Of a stretch of 64,000 bases of DNA, positions 1 to 8,686 are shown one piece after another. The translations under genes and the position numbers were made by a program. The stretch is from Paenalcaligenes suwonensis (lineage in GTDB: Bacteria; Pseudomonadota; Gammaproteobacteria; Burkholderiales; Burkholderiaceae_B), in assembly GCF_011290505.1 (NCBI RefSeq), contig NZ_JAANPV010000005.1, positions 62,001 to 126,000 of the forward strand, given 5' to 3'. Each line of letters opens with the position of its first letter. Positions within the stretch are counted from its first letter, which is position 1. Under the pieces are notes generated by a model that saw only the letters and a list, made by a program, of their open reading frames with translations, was not told the origin of the DNA and did no database searches.

Positions 1-548
1 GTTTGCGAAATCATGGCGCCCGATGGATAAATACGCGGCCCATCAATAATGCCCTCATCAATGGCTCGTTTTAGCGCAAAGGCTGGGCCACCGGGGTCGC
101 GAATCGTCGTAAAACCACGCAGCAATGTGTTTTGGGCTTCTTTGGCTGCGACCAAATATAAATACCCTACATCAGAGGTCATCGCAGTCACCTGATTGAT
201 CGCCGCCAACATAGTGTGCCAATGCACATCAATTAAACCTGGCATCAACAGTTTGCCGCCCGCATCAATCAGCTCGGCATCATTCACCGGTTCTGACTCG
301 GGAATAATGTCTTCAATCATGCCACCACGCAGCACCAGCTTCATCCCCAACTGTGGTTTGGAGCCTGTACCGTCAAACAATCGGCAATTATGAATCACTA
401 CTGGGCGAGGGGGCGTCTTTGGTGTAGCGCTACTTGCGGCTCCCGCGCTACGCGTCATGCCTGAAAAAGCAGCTGCCATGGCCACCGCGCCACCCAAAAA
501 CTGGCGTCTGGACATGTCTGCCATCACTCTGGCATGCAAAATTTGCAT
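1..548 (-). CDS. Tat-exported amidohydrolase, N-terminal part (cut by window edge)
   Basis: Reading the minus strand from about 548 gives an open frame that runs off the window. It contains a twin-arginine signal (MSRRQFLGG, then an alanine-rich stretch ending near AGA), then the start of an amidohydrolase fold with 'MPGLIDVHWH', the metal-binding HxH motif on the first strand of the TIM barrel. Proteins of this type are periplasmic metal-dependent hydrolases acting on cyclic amides, peptides or related bonds; the substrate cannot be told. In-frame ATGs lie at 548, 524 and 515. The one at 515 places the RR motif closest to the N-terminus, as is common for Tat signals, and none has a strong ribosome binding site. 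The C-terminal domain, with the remaining metal ligands, is outside the window. Confidence 0.75.
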   Translation of the reverse strand, partial: MQILHARVMADMSRRQFLGGAVAMAAAFSGMTRSAGAASSATPKTPPRPVVIHNCRLFDGTGSKPQLGMKLVLRGGMIEDIIPESEPVNDAELIDAGGKLLMPGLIDVHWHTMLAAINQVTAMTSDVGYLYLVAAKEAQNTLLRGFTTIRDPGGPAFALKRAIDEGIIDGPRIYPSGAMISQ

Positions 549-821
549 AATGGTGCCACCGCACTCACAGCCTCTACGTCGCTGAACTTTACCGGGTGTA
601 GCCCCTGTTAGCGAAAACAGCCCTTGCTGCGACCAGCTTTGTCGTAATGCGTTCTGCATGCCAAAAATCACCCATGAAAATGGTTAAGTAGCCTTCTACA
701 GCTGAGATCATACTCAAAGCTGTGTTCCCTGCCTGCTCTTTCGTACAACTTGTCACATATAAAAAACCCGCTACACCATCGGGTATAGCGGGCAAAGGCA
801 CTACTTACTTATTTCTATGCA
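549..821. other. Intergenic stretch before the amidohydrolase gene
   Basis: This 273-bp gap holds the terminator of the tsdBA operon (761-793) and presumably the promoter of the amidohydrolase gene. A 70-codon open frame on the minus strand (589-801) overlaps the terminator, has no recognisable product and is not counted as a gene. Confidence 0.5.
761..793 (-). terminator. Rho-independent terminator after tsdA
   Basis: On the minus strand the sequence reads GCCCGCTA-TACCCGATGG-TGTAGCGGG followed by TTTTTTA. This is a GC-rich stem of about 8 bp with an immediate T run, beginning about 28 bases after the tsdA stop codon. Confidence 0.8.
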
Positions 822-1856
822 TTACTCAAAAGAGCGAGAACGCAGCAACTCTGGTTTCATAATAGGCTTATGACCCGTATTGGCATGATCCGCCAACAAC
901 TCGCCATTCAGCTCTGTACCGTAGCGCGTATTCTTGTGGAAGGTATCTAGGTACATTTCACGTGTTTCACGAACATCGCCGGTGTAACGCGGATCTTGAG
1001 GACGCTCACGTGTGTCGATGTACTCGGCCAAATCCCATGCTTGCTGATCTGTCAGCGAGTTAGGCTTACCCAATGGCATGTTTTGTTTCACAAACGCAGC
1101 CAAGGTAAACGGACGAGCAATACCAGCTCCCCAGTTATAGGAGCCATCGCCCCACAGCGCAGGGAAAATAACCTTATCGCCCTTCATGGTGCCTGCACCG
1201 TCTTCAGCGTGACACATCGCACACTGGGCTTGGTACAGTTCACGACCTCGTTCTACATCAGGTTTTAGCTCAGGGTCTGCCAAACGCGCATAACCACGGC
1301 CATACAGTTTTTCATCAGCGGCTGGGTACATAGGTACACCACGTGCTAACCACTGGTGGTAAGCCGTTAGCGCCAGCATATTGTCGCTACCGTACTCAGG
1401 TGGAATACCATTCATAGAATAGGCAAAACAACCTACGATACGTTCTTCCAAGTTGTTAACGTGACCATTTTTGCCACGGTAATCAGGCAACGTCACCACT
1501 GCAGGCCACACGGGGCCAGCGTTAGGCAAACGCCCTTCCCCCATATGGCAACTGCTACAGTTCATGTTGTTAAACACGTTCACACCGCGCAACTGCTGCG
1601 TGTCTACAAATAGATCATGGCCACGACGAATCACCGCTTTTAACTCAGGGTGTAGATCTGACGCTTCCAAATCTTCCATCGTAGGTGGAATGTGCACATA
1701 ATCACCGTCTGCGGGGGCCTTAAAGCCAGGTGCCATCTGTGACAATTGCTCTAGCAATGCCGGATCAAAGCCGCTGGTTTTTGCAGGCTCTTCAGCAGCC
1801 AACACCGATGTCGCCACAACGGAAGCACCAATCCATAGCAAAATATTTTTTTTCAT
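822..1856 (-). CDS. tsdA: Thiosulfate dehydrogenase, dihaem cytochrome c TsdA
   Basis: A 344-residue periplasmic dihaem cytochrome c that should oxidise two thiosulfates to tetrathionate. A signal peptide (MKKNILLWIG...VLAA) is followed by haem motif 1, CSSCH (C100-C103-H104), and haem motif 2, CAMCH (C212-C215-H216). Two features single out the TsdA family: the stretch around residues 56-62 (IPPTMEDL) before haem 1, and 'RIVGCFAYSMNG', whose Cys143 sits where the unusual cysteine axial ligand of the active-site haem lies in characterised TsdA. Met260 (QNMPLG) is a candidate distal ligand of haem 2. The gene starts 3 bases after the stop of a dihaem c4-type cytochrome, the usual tsdB-tsdA order. 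It lies next to xanthine dehydrogenase genes, but the family motifs argue against it being their redox partner. A generic dihaem cytochrome is the alternative. Confidence 0.8.
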   Translation of the reverse strand: MKKNILLWIGASVVATSVLAAEEPAKTSGFDPALLEQLSQMAPGFKAPADGDYVHIPPTMEDLEASDLHPELKAVIRRGHDLFVDTQQLRGVNVFNNMNCSSCHMGEGRLPNAGPVWPAVVTLPDYRGKNGHVNNLEERIVGCFAYSMNGIPPEYGSDNMLALTAYHQWLARGVPMYPAADEKLYGRGYARLADPELKPDVERGRELYQAQCAMCHAEDGAGTMKGDKVIFPALWGDGSYNWGAGIARPFTLAAFVKQNMPLGKPNSLTDQQAWDLAEYIDTRERPQDPRYTGDVRETREMYLDTFHKNTRYGTELNGELLADHANTGHKPIMKPELLRSRSFE

Positions 1857-1859
1857 GAG

Positions 1860-2540
1860 TTACTCCTTGCTAGTGGCTTCTTGTTTGGCCAACCACGCTG
1901 ACACAGCTTGAATGTCACGATCATTCATGCGGCGCGCGATGCTTCCCATCAAGTCTTGTGGGTCATTTTTCCTGGAACCGTCTTGCCAGTGTTTCAACTG
2001 CGCAGCGATATAACCTTCGTGTTGACCCGCAATATTCGGAAAGAAGTGACCTACGCCTTGGCTACCTGGGCCATGGCAGCTTTGACAAGAAACAATGTAG
2101 CGATCCCAATCACCATGCTCTACCAGCTTCTGGCCATGTTCCAACAACGCTTCGTCAGCATTTACCGTGACATTGGTGGTGTCTGGGAATGGCAGGCTTT
2201 CAAAGTAGATCGCCACATCCATCATTTGATCGTCATTCAGCATCATGCTGAAGGGTTTCATACTGATGTTGTCGCGCGTGCCGTCTTTAAAGGCTTTTAA
2301 CTGCGCAACAAGATAGTCGCGGTCCTGACCCGCCAAACGTGGCCATGACTCACCACCAGGAATACTCATCCCACCACCATTTGCTTGGTGACAGGCAATA
2401 CAGACCATTGCGGCGTTTTTACCGCGCTCGATGGCGGCAGCATCATCTTGGGCTAACGCAGCAGGCGACATCACTGCGGTCAATACTAACGCAGCGGCCC
2501 CCATCAGCCCGCTCATACAGGAAAAGGGTTTTTTATTCAT
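1860..2540 (-). CDS. tsdB: Dihaem cytochrome c4-type electron carrier TsdB
   Basis: A 226-residue exported cytochrome with two haem motifs, CIACH (C47-C50-H51) and CQSCH (C152-C155-H156), in two similar halves as in cytochrome c4. The signal peptide ends near 'SPAALA'. Each half has a methionine-containing stretch that could give the sixth ligand (around SMKPFSMML and MGSIARRM). In other bacteria a c4-like TsdB is encoded just upstream of TsdA and takes its electrons on to terminal oxidases. Only 3 bases separate the stop here from the tsdA start, so the two are surely co-transcribed and probably translationally coupled. If TsdA is misassigned this would simply be a cytochrome c4. Confidence 0.78.
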   Translation of the reverse strand: MNKKPFSCMSGLMGAAALVLTAVMSPAALAQDDAAAIERGKNAAMVCIACHQANGGGMSIPGGESWPRLAGQDRDYLVAQLKAFKDGTRDNISMKPFSMMLNDDQMMDVAIYFESLPFPDTTNVTVNADEALLEHGQKLVEHGDWDRYIVSCQSCHGPGSQGVGHFFPNIAGQHEGYIAAQLKHWQDGSRKNDPQDLMGSIARRMNDRDIQAVSAWLAKQEATSKE

Positions 2541-2603
2541 AAATAATATGTCCCATTGTCACAGCTTTGATAAAGCTGCTGTTTTTGAGGTGCTTAAAAA
2601 ACT

Positions 2604-2628
2604 GGTGAAAGCTGATAGACCTTTCACC
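2604..2628. promoter_or_regulatory. Inverted repeat upstream of tsdB
   Basis: GGTGAAAG and CTTTCACC form a perfect 8-bp inverted repeat around a 9-base centre, about 65-90 bases upstream of the tsdB start and downstream of the lysR stop. There is no T run, so it looks more like a protein-binding site than a terminator. The binding factor is unknown. Confidence 0.35.
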
Positions 2629-2754
2629 TGTATTTCATTATGCCCAGCGATGCCGAACAAAATAAATACACAAAATCGTGTATTGCCCCTACTTAAGTTA
2701 TGGGTTTTCTTGCTCTTTCCCTGTACTGTGTGCTGATTTTTTTCCTGCACTACC

Positions 2755-3702
2755 TTAGGCGTGGGGAAGCGGTTTATGGCCTCCTAACAACGTGGTCGCC
2801 ACCTCACTAATACATCGTCGCAACCAAATAGCATCGGGTGCTTTATGGGTACGTCGGTGCCAAAGCTGATAAAACCGCATGGGTGGAAAAGCAATAGGTG
2901 CATCCAACACTACAATGGGCAAATGCTTGGCGTAATGCTGTGCAAACTGACGCCCTGTGGTAAACACCATATCTGTGCGCATTAATACATAAGGCACTAA
3001 GCCAAAATAAGGCACCGCCATTTGCACACGACGCCGTAAGCCTTGTTCGGCCAAGCAGCCATCAATGAAATTACTACGATGCGAGACATAGGGTGTAGGC
3101 GCTAAATGCGGTAATTCCAAAAAGTGCTTCATAGAAATTCCTTTCTGCGCCAACGGATGATGCGCACCCAGCATACAGACCACCTCGTCATCAAACAAAC
3201 GAGAGCGATATAGTTGCGGTGGCGGTTCTAGCCAGTTGCCAATGACTACATCTAGCTGCCCTTCCTCCAATAACGCAGCGTAGTTACTTTCATGGCTAAT
3301 GGCGTGCACATACAGTTTGACGTGAGGTGCCTCACTGCGCATTTTTTCGATGATCGTGGGTAAAAATAGCGTGTCCAAATAATCCGGCGCCGCTAAATGA
3401 AACTCCCGCTCTGAGTGTTGAGGATCAAAATCTTCCGGGGGGTTAGCGATACGTTCTATGGCTTGTAAGGCTTCATTGGCGTAGTGCAGCAGCTCTGTCC
3501 CGCGTGCTGTAGGTACCATGCCTGATTTGCCACGCAATAGAATCTGATCCCCCGTGATTTCACGAAGTCGTCGCAACGCATTGCTGATTGCAGGTTGGGA
3601 TTGCCCCATCTGCAAGGCCGTACGCGATACGCTTTGCTCGGTAAGCAATAACTGCAATACCCGCAATAAATAAGTATCTAAAGGCTCTTTTGGTCTAATC
3701 AT
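2755..3702 (-). CDS. LysR-type transcriptional regulator, divergent from xdhA
   Basis: A 315-residue LysR-family regulator. The winged helix-turn-helix lies in residues 1-65 ('QSVSRTALQMGQSQPAISNALRRL' is the helix pair, split here as SVSRTALQMG and QPAISNALRRL), and the effector-binding periplasmic-binding-protein-like domain starts near residue 90. It is transcribed away from xdhA with 160 bases between the starts, the classic LysR arrangement, so it most likely controls xdhABC-guaD in response to a purine such as xanthine or urate. The downstream neighbour on the same strand is tsdBA, separated by 214 bases, and there is no obvious functional link. The effector is inferred from context only. 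Confidence 0.85.
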   Translation of the reverse strand: MIRPKEPLDTYLLRVLQLLLTEQSVSRTALQMGQSQPAISNALRRLREITGDQILLRGKSGMVPTARGTELLHYANEALQAIERIANPPEDFDPQHSEREFHLAAPDYLDTLFLPTIIEKMRSEAPHVKLYVHAISHESNYAALLEEGQLDVVIGNWLEPPPQLYRSRLFDDEVVCMLGAHHPLAQKGISMKHFLELPHLAPTPYVSHRSNFIDGCLAEQGLRRRVQMAVPYFGLVPYVLMRTDMVFTTGRQFAQHYAKHLPIVVLDAPIAFPPMRFYQLWHRRTHKAPDAIWLRRCISEVATTLLGGHKPLPHA

Positions 3703-3764
3703 CTGAGCATTATCCCTAGCCCATACTGAACTGCCTAGTTATGTAATTCCCTCATGATGCAGTT

Positions 3765-3781
3765 CTGATAGTCATCATCAG
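3765..3781. promoter_or_regulatory. Candidate LysR-type operator between lysR and xdhA
   Basis: CTGAT-N7-ATCAG is a perfect inverted repeat in the 160-bp divergent gap, about 65 bases upstream of the lysR start and 82 upstream of xdhA. LysR-type regulators bind short dyads of this size containing a T-N11-A core. The spacing here is slightly longer, so this is only a candidate. Confidence 0.3.
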
Positions 3782-3862
3782 CCCCTAGAAATACTGTAAT
3801 GACATCAGCCTGTTATGCTGAATGCAGCCATTCATTACATTTACTACATAACAGGCAAGGCT

Positions 3863-5368
3863 ATGGAGACACCCCCTATCCGCTTCTATTATCGCGGACA
3901 CGTTCACGAGGTGCAGAACGCCCCCACTACGCGCACGTTGCTACAGCATTTACGTGAAGACCTGCACTGCACCGGTACTAAAGAAGGCTGCGCCGAAGGC
4001 GACTGCGGCGCATGCACCGTGGTGGTGGCCGAATTAGATGCCGACCAAAACGTACAGATGCGTGCTATTAACTCGTGCATCCAGTTGCTGCCGTCCTTAG
4101 ATGGCAAAGCCATTTTTAGCGTAGAAGACCTACAAGCCGCTGATCAACGTCTACACCCTGTACAGCAAGCCATGCTGGAGTGTCATGGCTCCCAATGCGG
4201 TTTCTGTACGCCGGGCTTCTTAATGTCTATGTGGGCACTGTATTTGCAGCATACGGCAAACCAGACCATTCCCACCCGCGACGAGATTGATGCCGCACTA
4301 TCTGGAAACTTATGCCGTTGCACAGGCTACCGTCCTATTATTGACGCCTGCGAACGCATGTTCAGCTACGAGCAGCCAGAGTTCAACCAAAACACACTAA
4401 AACATACCCTCTTGGACTTACAACGAGACAGCTCGTTGCATTACCAACATGAGGATCAGCAGTTTCATGCCCCACTGACGTTAGATGAACTGGCAGAACT
4501 ACGTGAAGCCCACCCGGATGCCCGCATATTGGCAGGCAGCACCGACATAGGCTTATGGGTAACACGTCAATTCAGGCACCTGCCGCATTTGCTCTACATA
4601 GGCCGCGTTCAGGAACTACAACGTATTGATCACCATGATGGTGACTACCTGTACATAGGTGCAGGCGTATTGTTGAACCCTGCCTTTGAAGCGTTATGTC
4701 AGTACTACCCCGACCTGCATGAATTACATCAACGCTTTGCCTCACACCCCATACGCAACTCAGGCACCTTAGGTGGCAACATTGCCAATGGCTCGCCCAT
4801 CGGTGATTCCATGCCCGCCTTAATTTGCTTAAATGCCCGTATCGTGCTGCGTAAAGGCAGCGTAGAGCGTGATATGCCGCTAGAGGATTTCTACCTCGCC
4901 TATCAGAAAAACGCACTACAACCCGGTGAGTTTGTACAAGGCTTACGCGTACCTCGCGAGCAACCAGGCCTACAGTTTCATACCTACAAACTGGCCAAAC
5001 GGTATAACCAAGATATTTCTGCCGTCTGCGCCGCATTCTCGGTAGTACTGGATGCAGAGCAGCAGGTCAGCCACGTACGTATTGCCTTTGGCGGTATGGC
5101 TGCCACCCCTATTCGCGCACGCCACACCGAACAATTCCTGCTAGGTAAAAAATGGGAGGACAAGACCATTGCTGTAGCCGTCAGCACCTTGCGTGATGAG
5201 TTCCAACCCCTAAGTGATATGCGCGCCAGTGCCGATTACCGTCGCACCGCTGCGGCGAACTTACTACGTCGCTTTTACCTGCATACCCACCCCAATCACG
5301 CTTTGGCCACCCACGAGCTCAATGTGTTTGAGTTCGCTCGCACCACTACTCAGGGAGTACAGCCATGA
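3863..5368 (+). CDS. xdhA: Xanthine dehydrogenase small subunit (2x[2Fe-2S], FAD)
   Basis: Small subunit of the molybdenum hydroxylase that oxidises hypoxanthine and xanthine to urate in the cytoplasm. The ATG at 3863 is chosen because AAGG lies just upstream and the ferredoxin fold begins at once; an earlier frame start at 3815 adds 16 unrelated residues. Residues 1-90 form the plant-type [2Fe-2S] domain (C43, C48, C51, C72). Residues 95-165 form the second [2Fe-2S] domain (C112, C115, C151, C153 in CGFCTPGF and GNLCRCTGY). From about 200 there is the FAD-binding domain (AGSTDIGLWVT) and then the C-terminal CO-dehydrogenase flavoprotein domain, 501 residues in all. The fused two-domain form is the bacterial XdhA type of Rhodobacter capsulatus. 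The stop overlaps the xdhB start by 4 bases. Confidence 0.95.
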   Translation: METPPIRFYYRGHVHEVQNAPTTRTLLQHLREDLHCTGTKEGCAEGDCGACTVVVAELDADQNVQMRAINSCIQLLPSLDGKAIFSVEDLQAADQRLHPVQQAMLECHGSQCGFCTPGFLMSMWALYLQHTANQTIPTRDEIDAALSGNLCRCTGYRPIIDACERMFSYEQPEFNQNTLKHTLLDLQRDSSLHYQHEDQQFHAPLTLDELAELREAHPDARILAGSTDIGLWVTRQFRHLPHLLYIGRVQELQRIDHHDGDYLYIGAGVLLNPAFEALCQYYPDLHELHQRFASHPIRNSGTLGGNIANGSPIGDSMPALICLNARIVLRKGSVERDMPLEDFYLAYQKNALQPGEFVQGLRVPREQPGLQFHTYKLAKRYNQDISAVCAAFSVVLDAEQQVSHVRIAFGGMAATPIRARHTEQFLLGKKWEDKTIAVAVSTLRDEFQPLSDMRASADYRRTAAANLLRRFYLHTHPNHALATHELNVFEFARTTTQGVQP

Positions 5369-7698
5369 ACCATCGCACGGACTCTCTAGACCCTGCTCTG
5401 TTTCTGGAGGCTCGCCAAGTCGGTGTATCGCCTTTTCACGAATCGGCAGTACTGCACCTAAACGGCAAAGCCATCTATACCGATGACATTCCCGAGTCAC
5501 AGGGTACATTGCACATAGCCCTAGGCCTATCGTCGCACGCTCACGCGAATATCCTGTCTATGGATTTGCAAGCGGTAAAAGACGCGGAAGGTGTAGTAGC
5601 CGTGTTAACGGTGGCCGATATACCGGGCGAGAACAACTGCGGCCCTGTGCTGCATGACGACCCTCTCTTAGCCGATGATGTGGTGCACTACGTAGGCCAA
5701 CCTATTTTTGCGGTGATTGCTCGCAGTCATGAGTTGGCACGGCGTGCCGCACGGCTTGGCAACATCCAGTACGAACCCTTACCAGCTCTCCTGACGGCTA
5801 AAGAAGCCAAGGCAGCTGGTGCTAGTGTATTGCCCCCCTTTAATCTAGTGCGTGGTAACCCACATGAACAACTTGCTAGTGCACCACACCGCATTCAAGG
5901 CACATTTGAATGTGGCGGTCAGGAACAGTTTTACCTAGAAGGCCAAATCTCTTACGCCATCCCTCAAGACGATGGTGCCGTACGCATATGGTGCTCTACA
6001 CAGCACCCTACCGAAATGCAGATGTTGGCCGCACGATCACTGAATGTCCCCACCCATAAAGTAGAAGTAACCTGCCGACGCATGGGCGGTGGTTTCGGAG
6101 GCAAAGAATCGCAATCGGCCTTGTATGCATGCTTAGCAGCCATTGCGGCACAGCAATTGCATCGCCCCATCAAGCTGCGCCTAGATCGTGAAGACGACAT
6201 GACCATTACGGGTAAACGTCACGGCGTGTACTACGAATGGGACATAGGCTTTGACCAAGAAGGCCGCATTCTGGGTGCTCACGTAGACATGGCATTAAAT
6301 GCTGGCTATTCAGCCGACTTGTCTGGCCCTGTAGCCACGCGCGCGGTGTGTCACTTTGACAATGCCTACTACCTAGAACACGTTGCCATACATGCGCTAT
6401 GCGCACGTACCAATACACAGTCCAATACCGCATTCCGAGGCTTTGGCGGCCCACAAGGCGCACTGGTAATGGAAGTGATCTTGGATAACATTGGTCGCCA
6501 CTTAGGCATAGACCCGTTGCTCGTCAGACAACGCAACTTCTATGGCCACGACGACCGCAACCTTACGCCCTATGGGCAGGTCGTGACAGATAACGTGATT
6601 GATACGCTGGTAGAAGAGCTCAGCGTAGACAGCCGTTATCACGAACGCCGCCAAGCCGTACTAGAATTCAACCGCAACAATACTATTCTAAAAAAAGGCT
6701 TGGCACTCACACCCGTGAAGTTTGGGATTTCCTTTAACTTCCCCGCCTTTAACCAAGCCGGTGCATTGGTACACGTGTACCGTGATGGTTCTGTACTGGT
6801 GAACCACGGCGGCACCGAAATGGGTCAAGGGTTAAACACCAAAGTGGCGCAAGTAGTGGCGCACGAGTTGGGCTTAACTTTGGATCACGTGCGCTGCACC
6901 GCGACAGACACCAGTAAAGTGGCCAACACCTCGGCTACCGCTGCCTCTACAGGCTCAGACTTAAACGGTATGGCGGCGCAAGACGCCGCTGCCCAAATCC
7001 GTGCACGTCTAACCGAGTTCTGGGCAACGCGCCAACAGCTACAAGCCGAAGACATACACTTTGCTAAAGGCATGGTATATGCCGGCAGCCTAGTGACTCC
7101 CTTTGCGGAGGTAGTAGAACAGGCTTACCTGCAACGCATACAGTTATGGTCAGACGGCTTTTACGCCACCCCCGGCCTGCACTGGGATGGCGTAAAAATG
7201 ACGGGTAACCCCTTCTACTATTTCTCCTATGGTGCGGCGGTAGCTGAAGTCGTGCTGGACACCTTAACTGGTGAATGGTCGCTGCTGGCGGCGGATGCTC
7301 TGCATGATGTAGGGCGTTCACTTAACCCTGCCTTGGATATAGGCCAAGTAGAAGGTGCGTTTATTCAAGGTATGGGCTGGCTAACGCTAGAAGAATTATG
7401 GTGGGATAAAGACGGCAGGCTTAGAACACATGCCCCTTCTACCTATAAGATTCCGGCTATTCGAGATTGCCCTGAACACTTTTCCGTCAAACTCTTTGAC
7501 AACCAGAATACGCAACCCAGCATTCACCGATCCAAAGCCGTAGGTGAACCACCCTTGCTGCTGCCTTTCTGCGTGTTTAACGCATTACGTGACGCCGTTG
7601 CCAGTACCAGCAACTATACGCGTCAGCCCACGCTGAACGCACCAGCTACCCCCGAAGCCATACTCGCTGCGGTAGAGCGTGCGCAACTCGGGAGCTAA
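5365..7698 (+). CDS. xdhB: Xanthine dehydrogenase large molybdopterin subunit
   Basis: Molybdenum-cofactor subunit of xanthine dehydrogenase, 777 residues, the same length as the R. capsulatus XdhB. Visible cofactor and active-site elements are GGGFGGKES at residues 241-249, the Gln/Glu region GGQEQFYLEG at 184-193, FRGFGGPQGA in the middle of the protein, and 'KAVGEPPLLL' with Glu728 near the C-terminus, where the catalytic base (Glu730 in R. capsulatus) is expected. Substrate selectivity for purines is supported by the adjacent guanine deaminase and XdhC. The start codon overlaps the xdhA stop by 4 bases, implying coupled translation of the two subunits in equal amounts. Confidence 0.95.
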   Translation: MNHRTDSLDPALFLEARQVGVSPFHESAVLHLNGKAIYTDDIPESQGTLHIALGLSSHAHANILSMDLQAVKDAEGVVAVLTVADIPGENNCGPVLHDDPLLADDVVHYVGQPIFAVIARSHELARRAARLGNIQYEPLPALLTAKEAKAAGASVLPPFNLVRGNPHEQLASAPHRIQGTFECGGQEQFYLEGQISYAIPQDDGAVRIWCSTQHPTEMQMLAARSLNVPTHKVEVTCRRMGGGFGGKESQSALYACLAAIAAQQLHRPIKLRLDREDDMTITGKRHGVYYEWDIGFDQEGRILGAHVDMALNAGYSADLSGPVATRAVCHFDNAYYLEHVAIHALCARTNTQSNTAFRGFGGPQGALVMEVILDNIGRHLGIDPLLVRQRNFYGHDDRNLTPYGQVVTDNVIDTLVEELSVDSRYHERRQAVLEFNRNNTILKKGLALTPVKFGISFNFPAFNQAGALVHVYRDGSVLVNHGGTEMGQGLNTKVAQVVAHELGLTLDHVRCTATDTSKVANTSATAASTGSDLNGMAAQDAAAQIRARLTEFWATRQQLQAEDIHFAKGMVYAGSLVTPFAEVVEQAYLQRIQLWSDGFYATPGLHWDGVKMTGNPFYYFSYGAAVAEVVLDTLTGEWSLLAADALHDVGRSLNPALDIGQVEGAFIQGMGWLTLEELWWDKDGRLRTHAPSTYKIPAIRDCPEHFSVKLFDNQNTQPSIHRSKAVGEPPLLLPFCVFNALRDAVASTSNYTRQPTLNAPATPEAILAAVERAQLGS

Positions 7699-7700
7699 GT

Positions 7701-8669
7701 ATGCCCGCGTTAATTCGTCAAGCACGGCGACTATTAGATAAGGGCGAGGCCGCCGTATTGATTACGGTGGCCCAAACCAAAGGTTCAGCCCCCCGTAATG
7801 CTGGTACCCGTATGTTGGTCAGCAATGACCAACTATGGCAAACCATTGGTGGTGGCCACCTAGAGTGGCAAGCCATACGCCAAGCCCGCGCCCTCATCCA
7901 ACAATCCCCTATAGGCAAATCAACAAGGCAAGTTGAACACTACCCACTGGGGCCTAAATTGGGACAGTGTTGCGGTGGCATGGTCACCTTGGTTTTTGAA
8001 CTGTTGGGCAGTGAAGACCTAGAGTGGTTAGAAGAACTCGCTGTATTGTTAGATACCGGAAAAAGCGCACAGCGCCGTGTTGGTATGGGGGCGCAACACG
8101 ATGTCAGCCTACTGGAACTACCGCACAGCTTAGGCCATACCCGCTTGGATCACGACCTAGACGGCCACACACAATGGTTTACCGATGAACTATCCCCTCC
8201 TGCCATTCCAGTGATTTTGTTTGGCGCGGGACATATTGGTAAAGCCCTCGTGCATTTTCTGGGTAGCTTAAGTGATTGCTCAGTCACCTGGGTAGATGAG
8301 CGCGAAGCGGAATTTCCCGACAGTATCCCTAGCAACGTGCAAGTGCACATCACCGACTTTCCCGAAGAAGCCGTCGCCTTAGCGCCCGCTAATGCGTATT
8401 TCCTAGTGATGACACACCGACACGACTTGGATCAAAAGCTGTGTCAGCATATTTTGCAACGCAACGATTTCCGCTATGCCGGTTTAATAGGATCACAAAC
8501 CAAACGTCAGCAATTTGAAAAGCGCTTTCGCCAGCGCGGTATAGAAGACAATGTCATTGAGCGGCTTACCTGCCCCATAGGCATAGGCCACATTCGCAGC
8601 AAAGAACCTGCCGCCATTGCGGTCGCCATCACGGCACAATTGCTACAACTACACGAATCCTTTTTGTAA
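7701..8669 (+). CDS. xdhC: Xanthine dehydrogenase accessory protein XdhC
   Basis: A 322-residue chaperone that binds molybdenum cofactor, helps exchange an oxo for a sulfido ligand and inserts the cofactor into XdhB; it is not part of the mature enzyme. The N-terminal XdhC/CoxI domain (residues 5-110) shows the family pattern 'AVLITVAQTKGSAPRNAG' and 'GGGHLEW'. The C-terminal domain has a Rossmann-like fold starting with 'VILFGAGHIGKALV' near residue 172. It begins 2 bases after the xdhB stop and ends 17 bases before guaD, so all four genes form one operon. Confidence 0.93.
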   Translation: MPALIRQARRLLDKGEAAVLITVAQTKGSAPRNAGTRMLVSNDQLWQTIGGGHLEWQAIRQARALIQQSPIGKSTRQVEHYPLGPKLGQCCGGMVTLVFELLGSEDLEWLEELAVLLDTGKSAQRRVGMGAQHDVSLLELPHSLGHTRLDHDLDGHTQWFTDELSPPAIPVILFGAGHIGKALVHFLGSLSDCSVTWVDEREAEFPDSIPSNVQVHITDFPEEAVALAPANAYFLVMTHRHDLDQKLCQHILQRNDFRYAGLIGSQTKRQQFEKRFRQRGIEDNVIERLTCPIGIGHIRSKEPAAIAVAITAQLLQLHESFL

Positions 8670-8686
8670 TCGCCACCTCTTCTACC

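Noticed and set aside
589-801. A 70-codon minus-strand open frame before the amidohydrolase gene
   Set aside because: It overlaps the tsdBA terminator, has no recognisable motif and no ribosome binding site of note.
822-2540. The two cytochromes as electron acceptors of the neighbouring xanthine dehydrogenase
   Set aside because: XdhA has an FAD domain and should use NAD; the cytochromes are periplasmic and carry TsdA-family motifs instead.
3815-3862. An N-terminal extension of XdhA starting at 3815
   Set aside because: The 16 extra residues precede the ferredoxin fold without similarity, and the ATG at 3863 has a good ribosome binding site.
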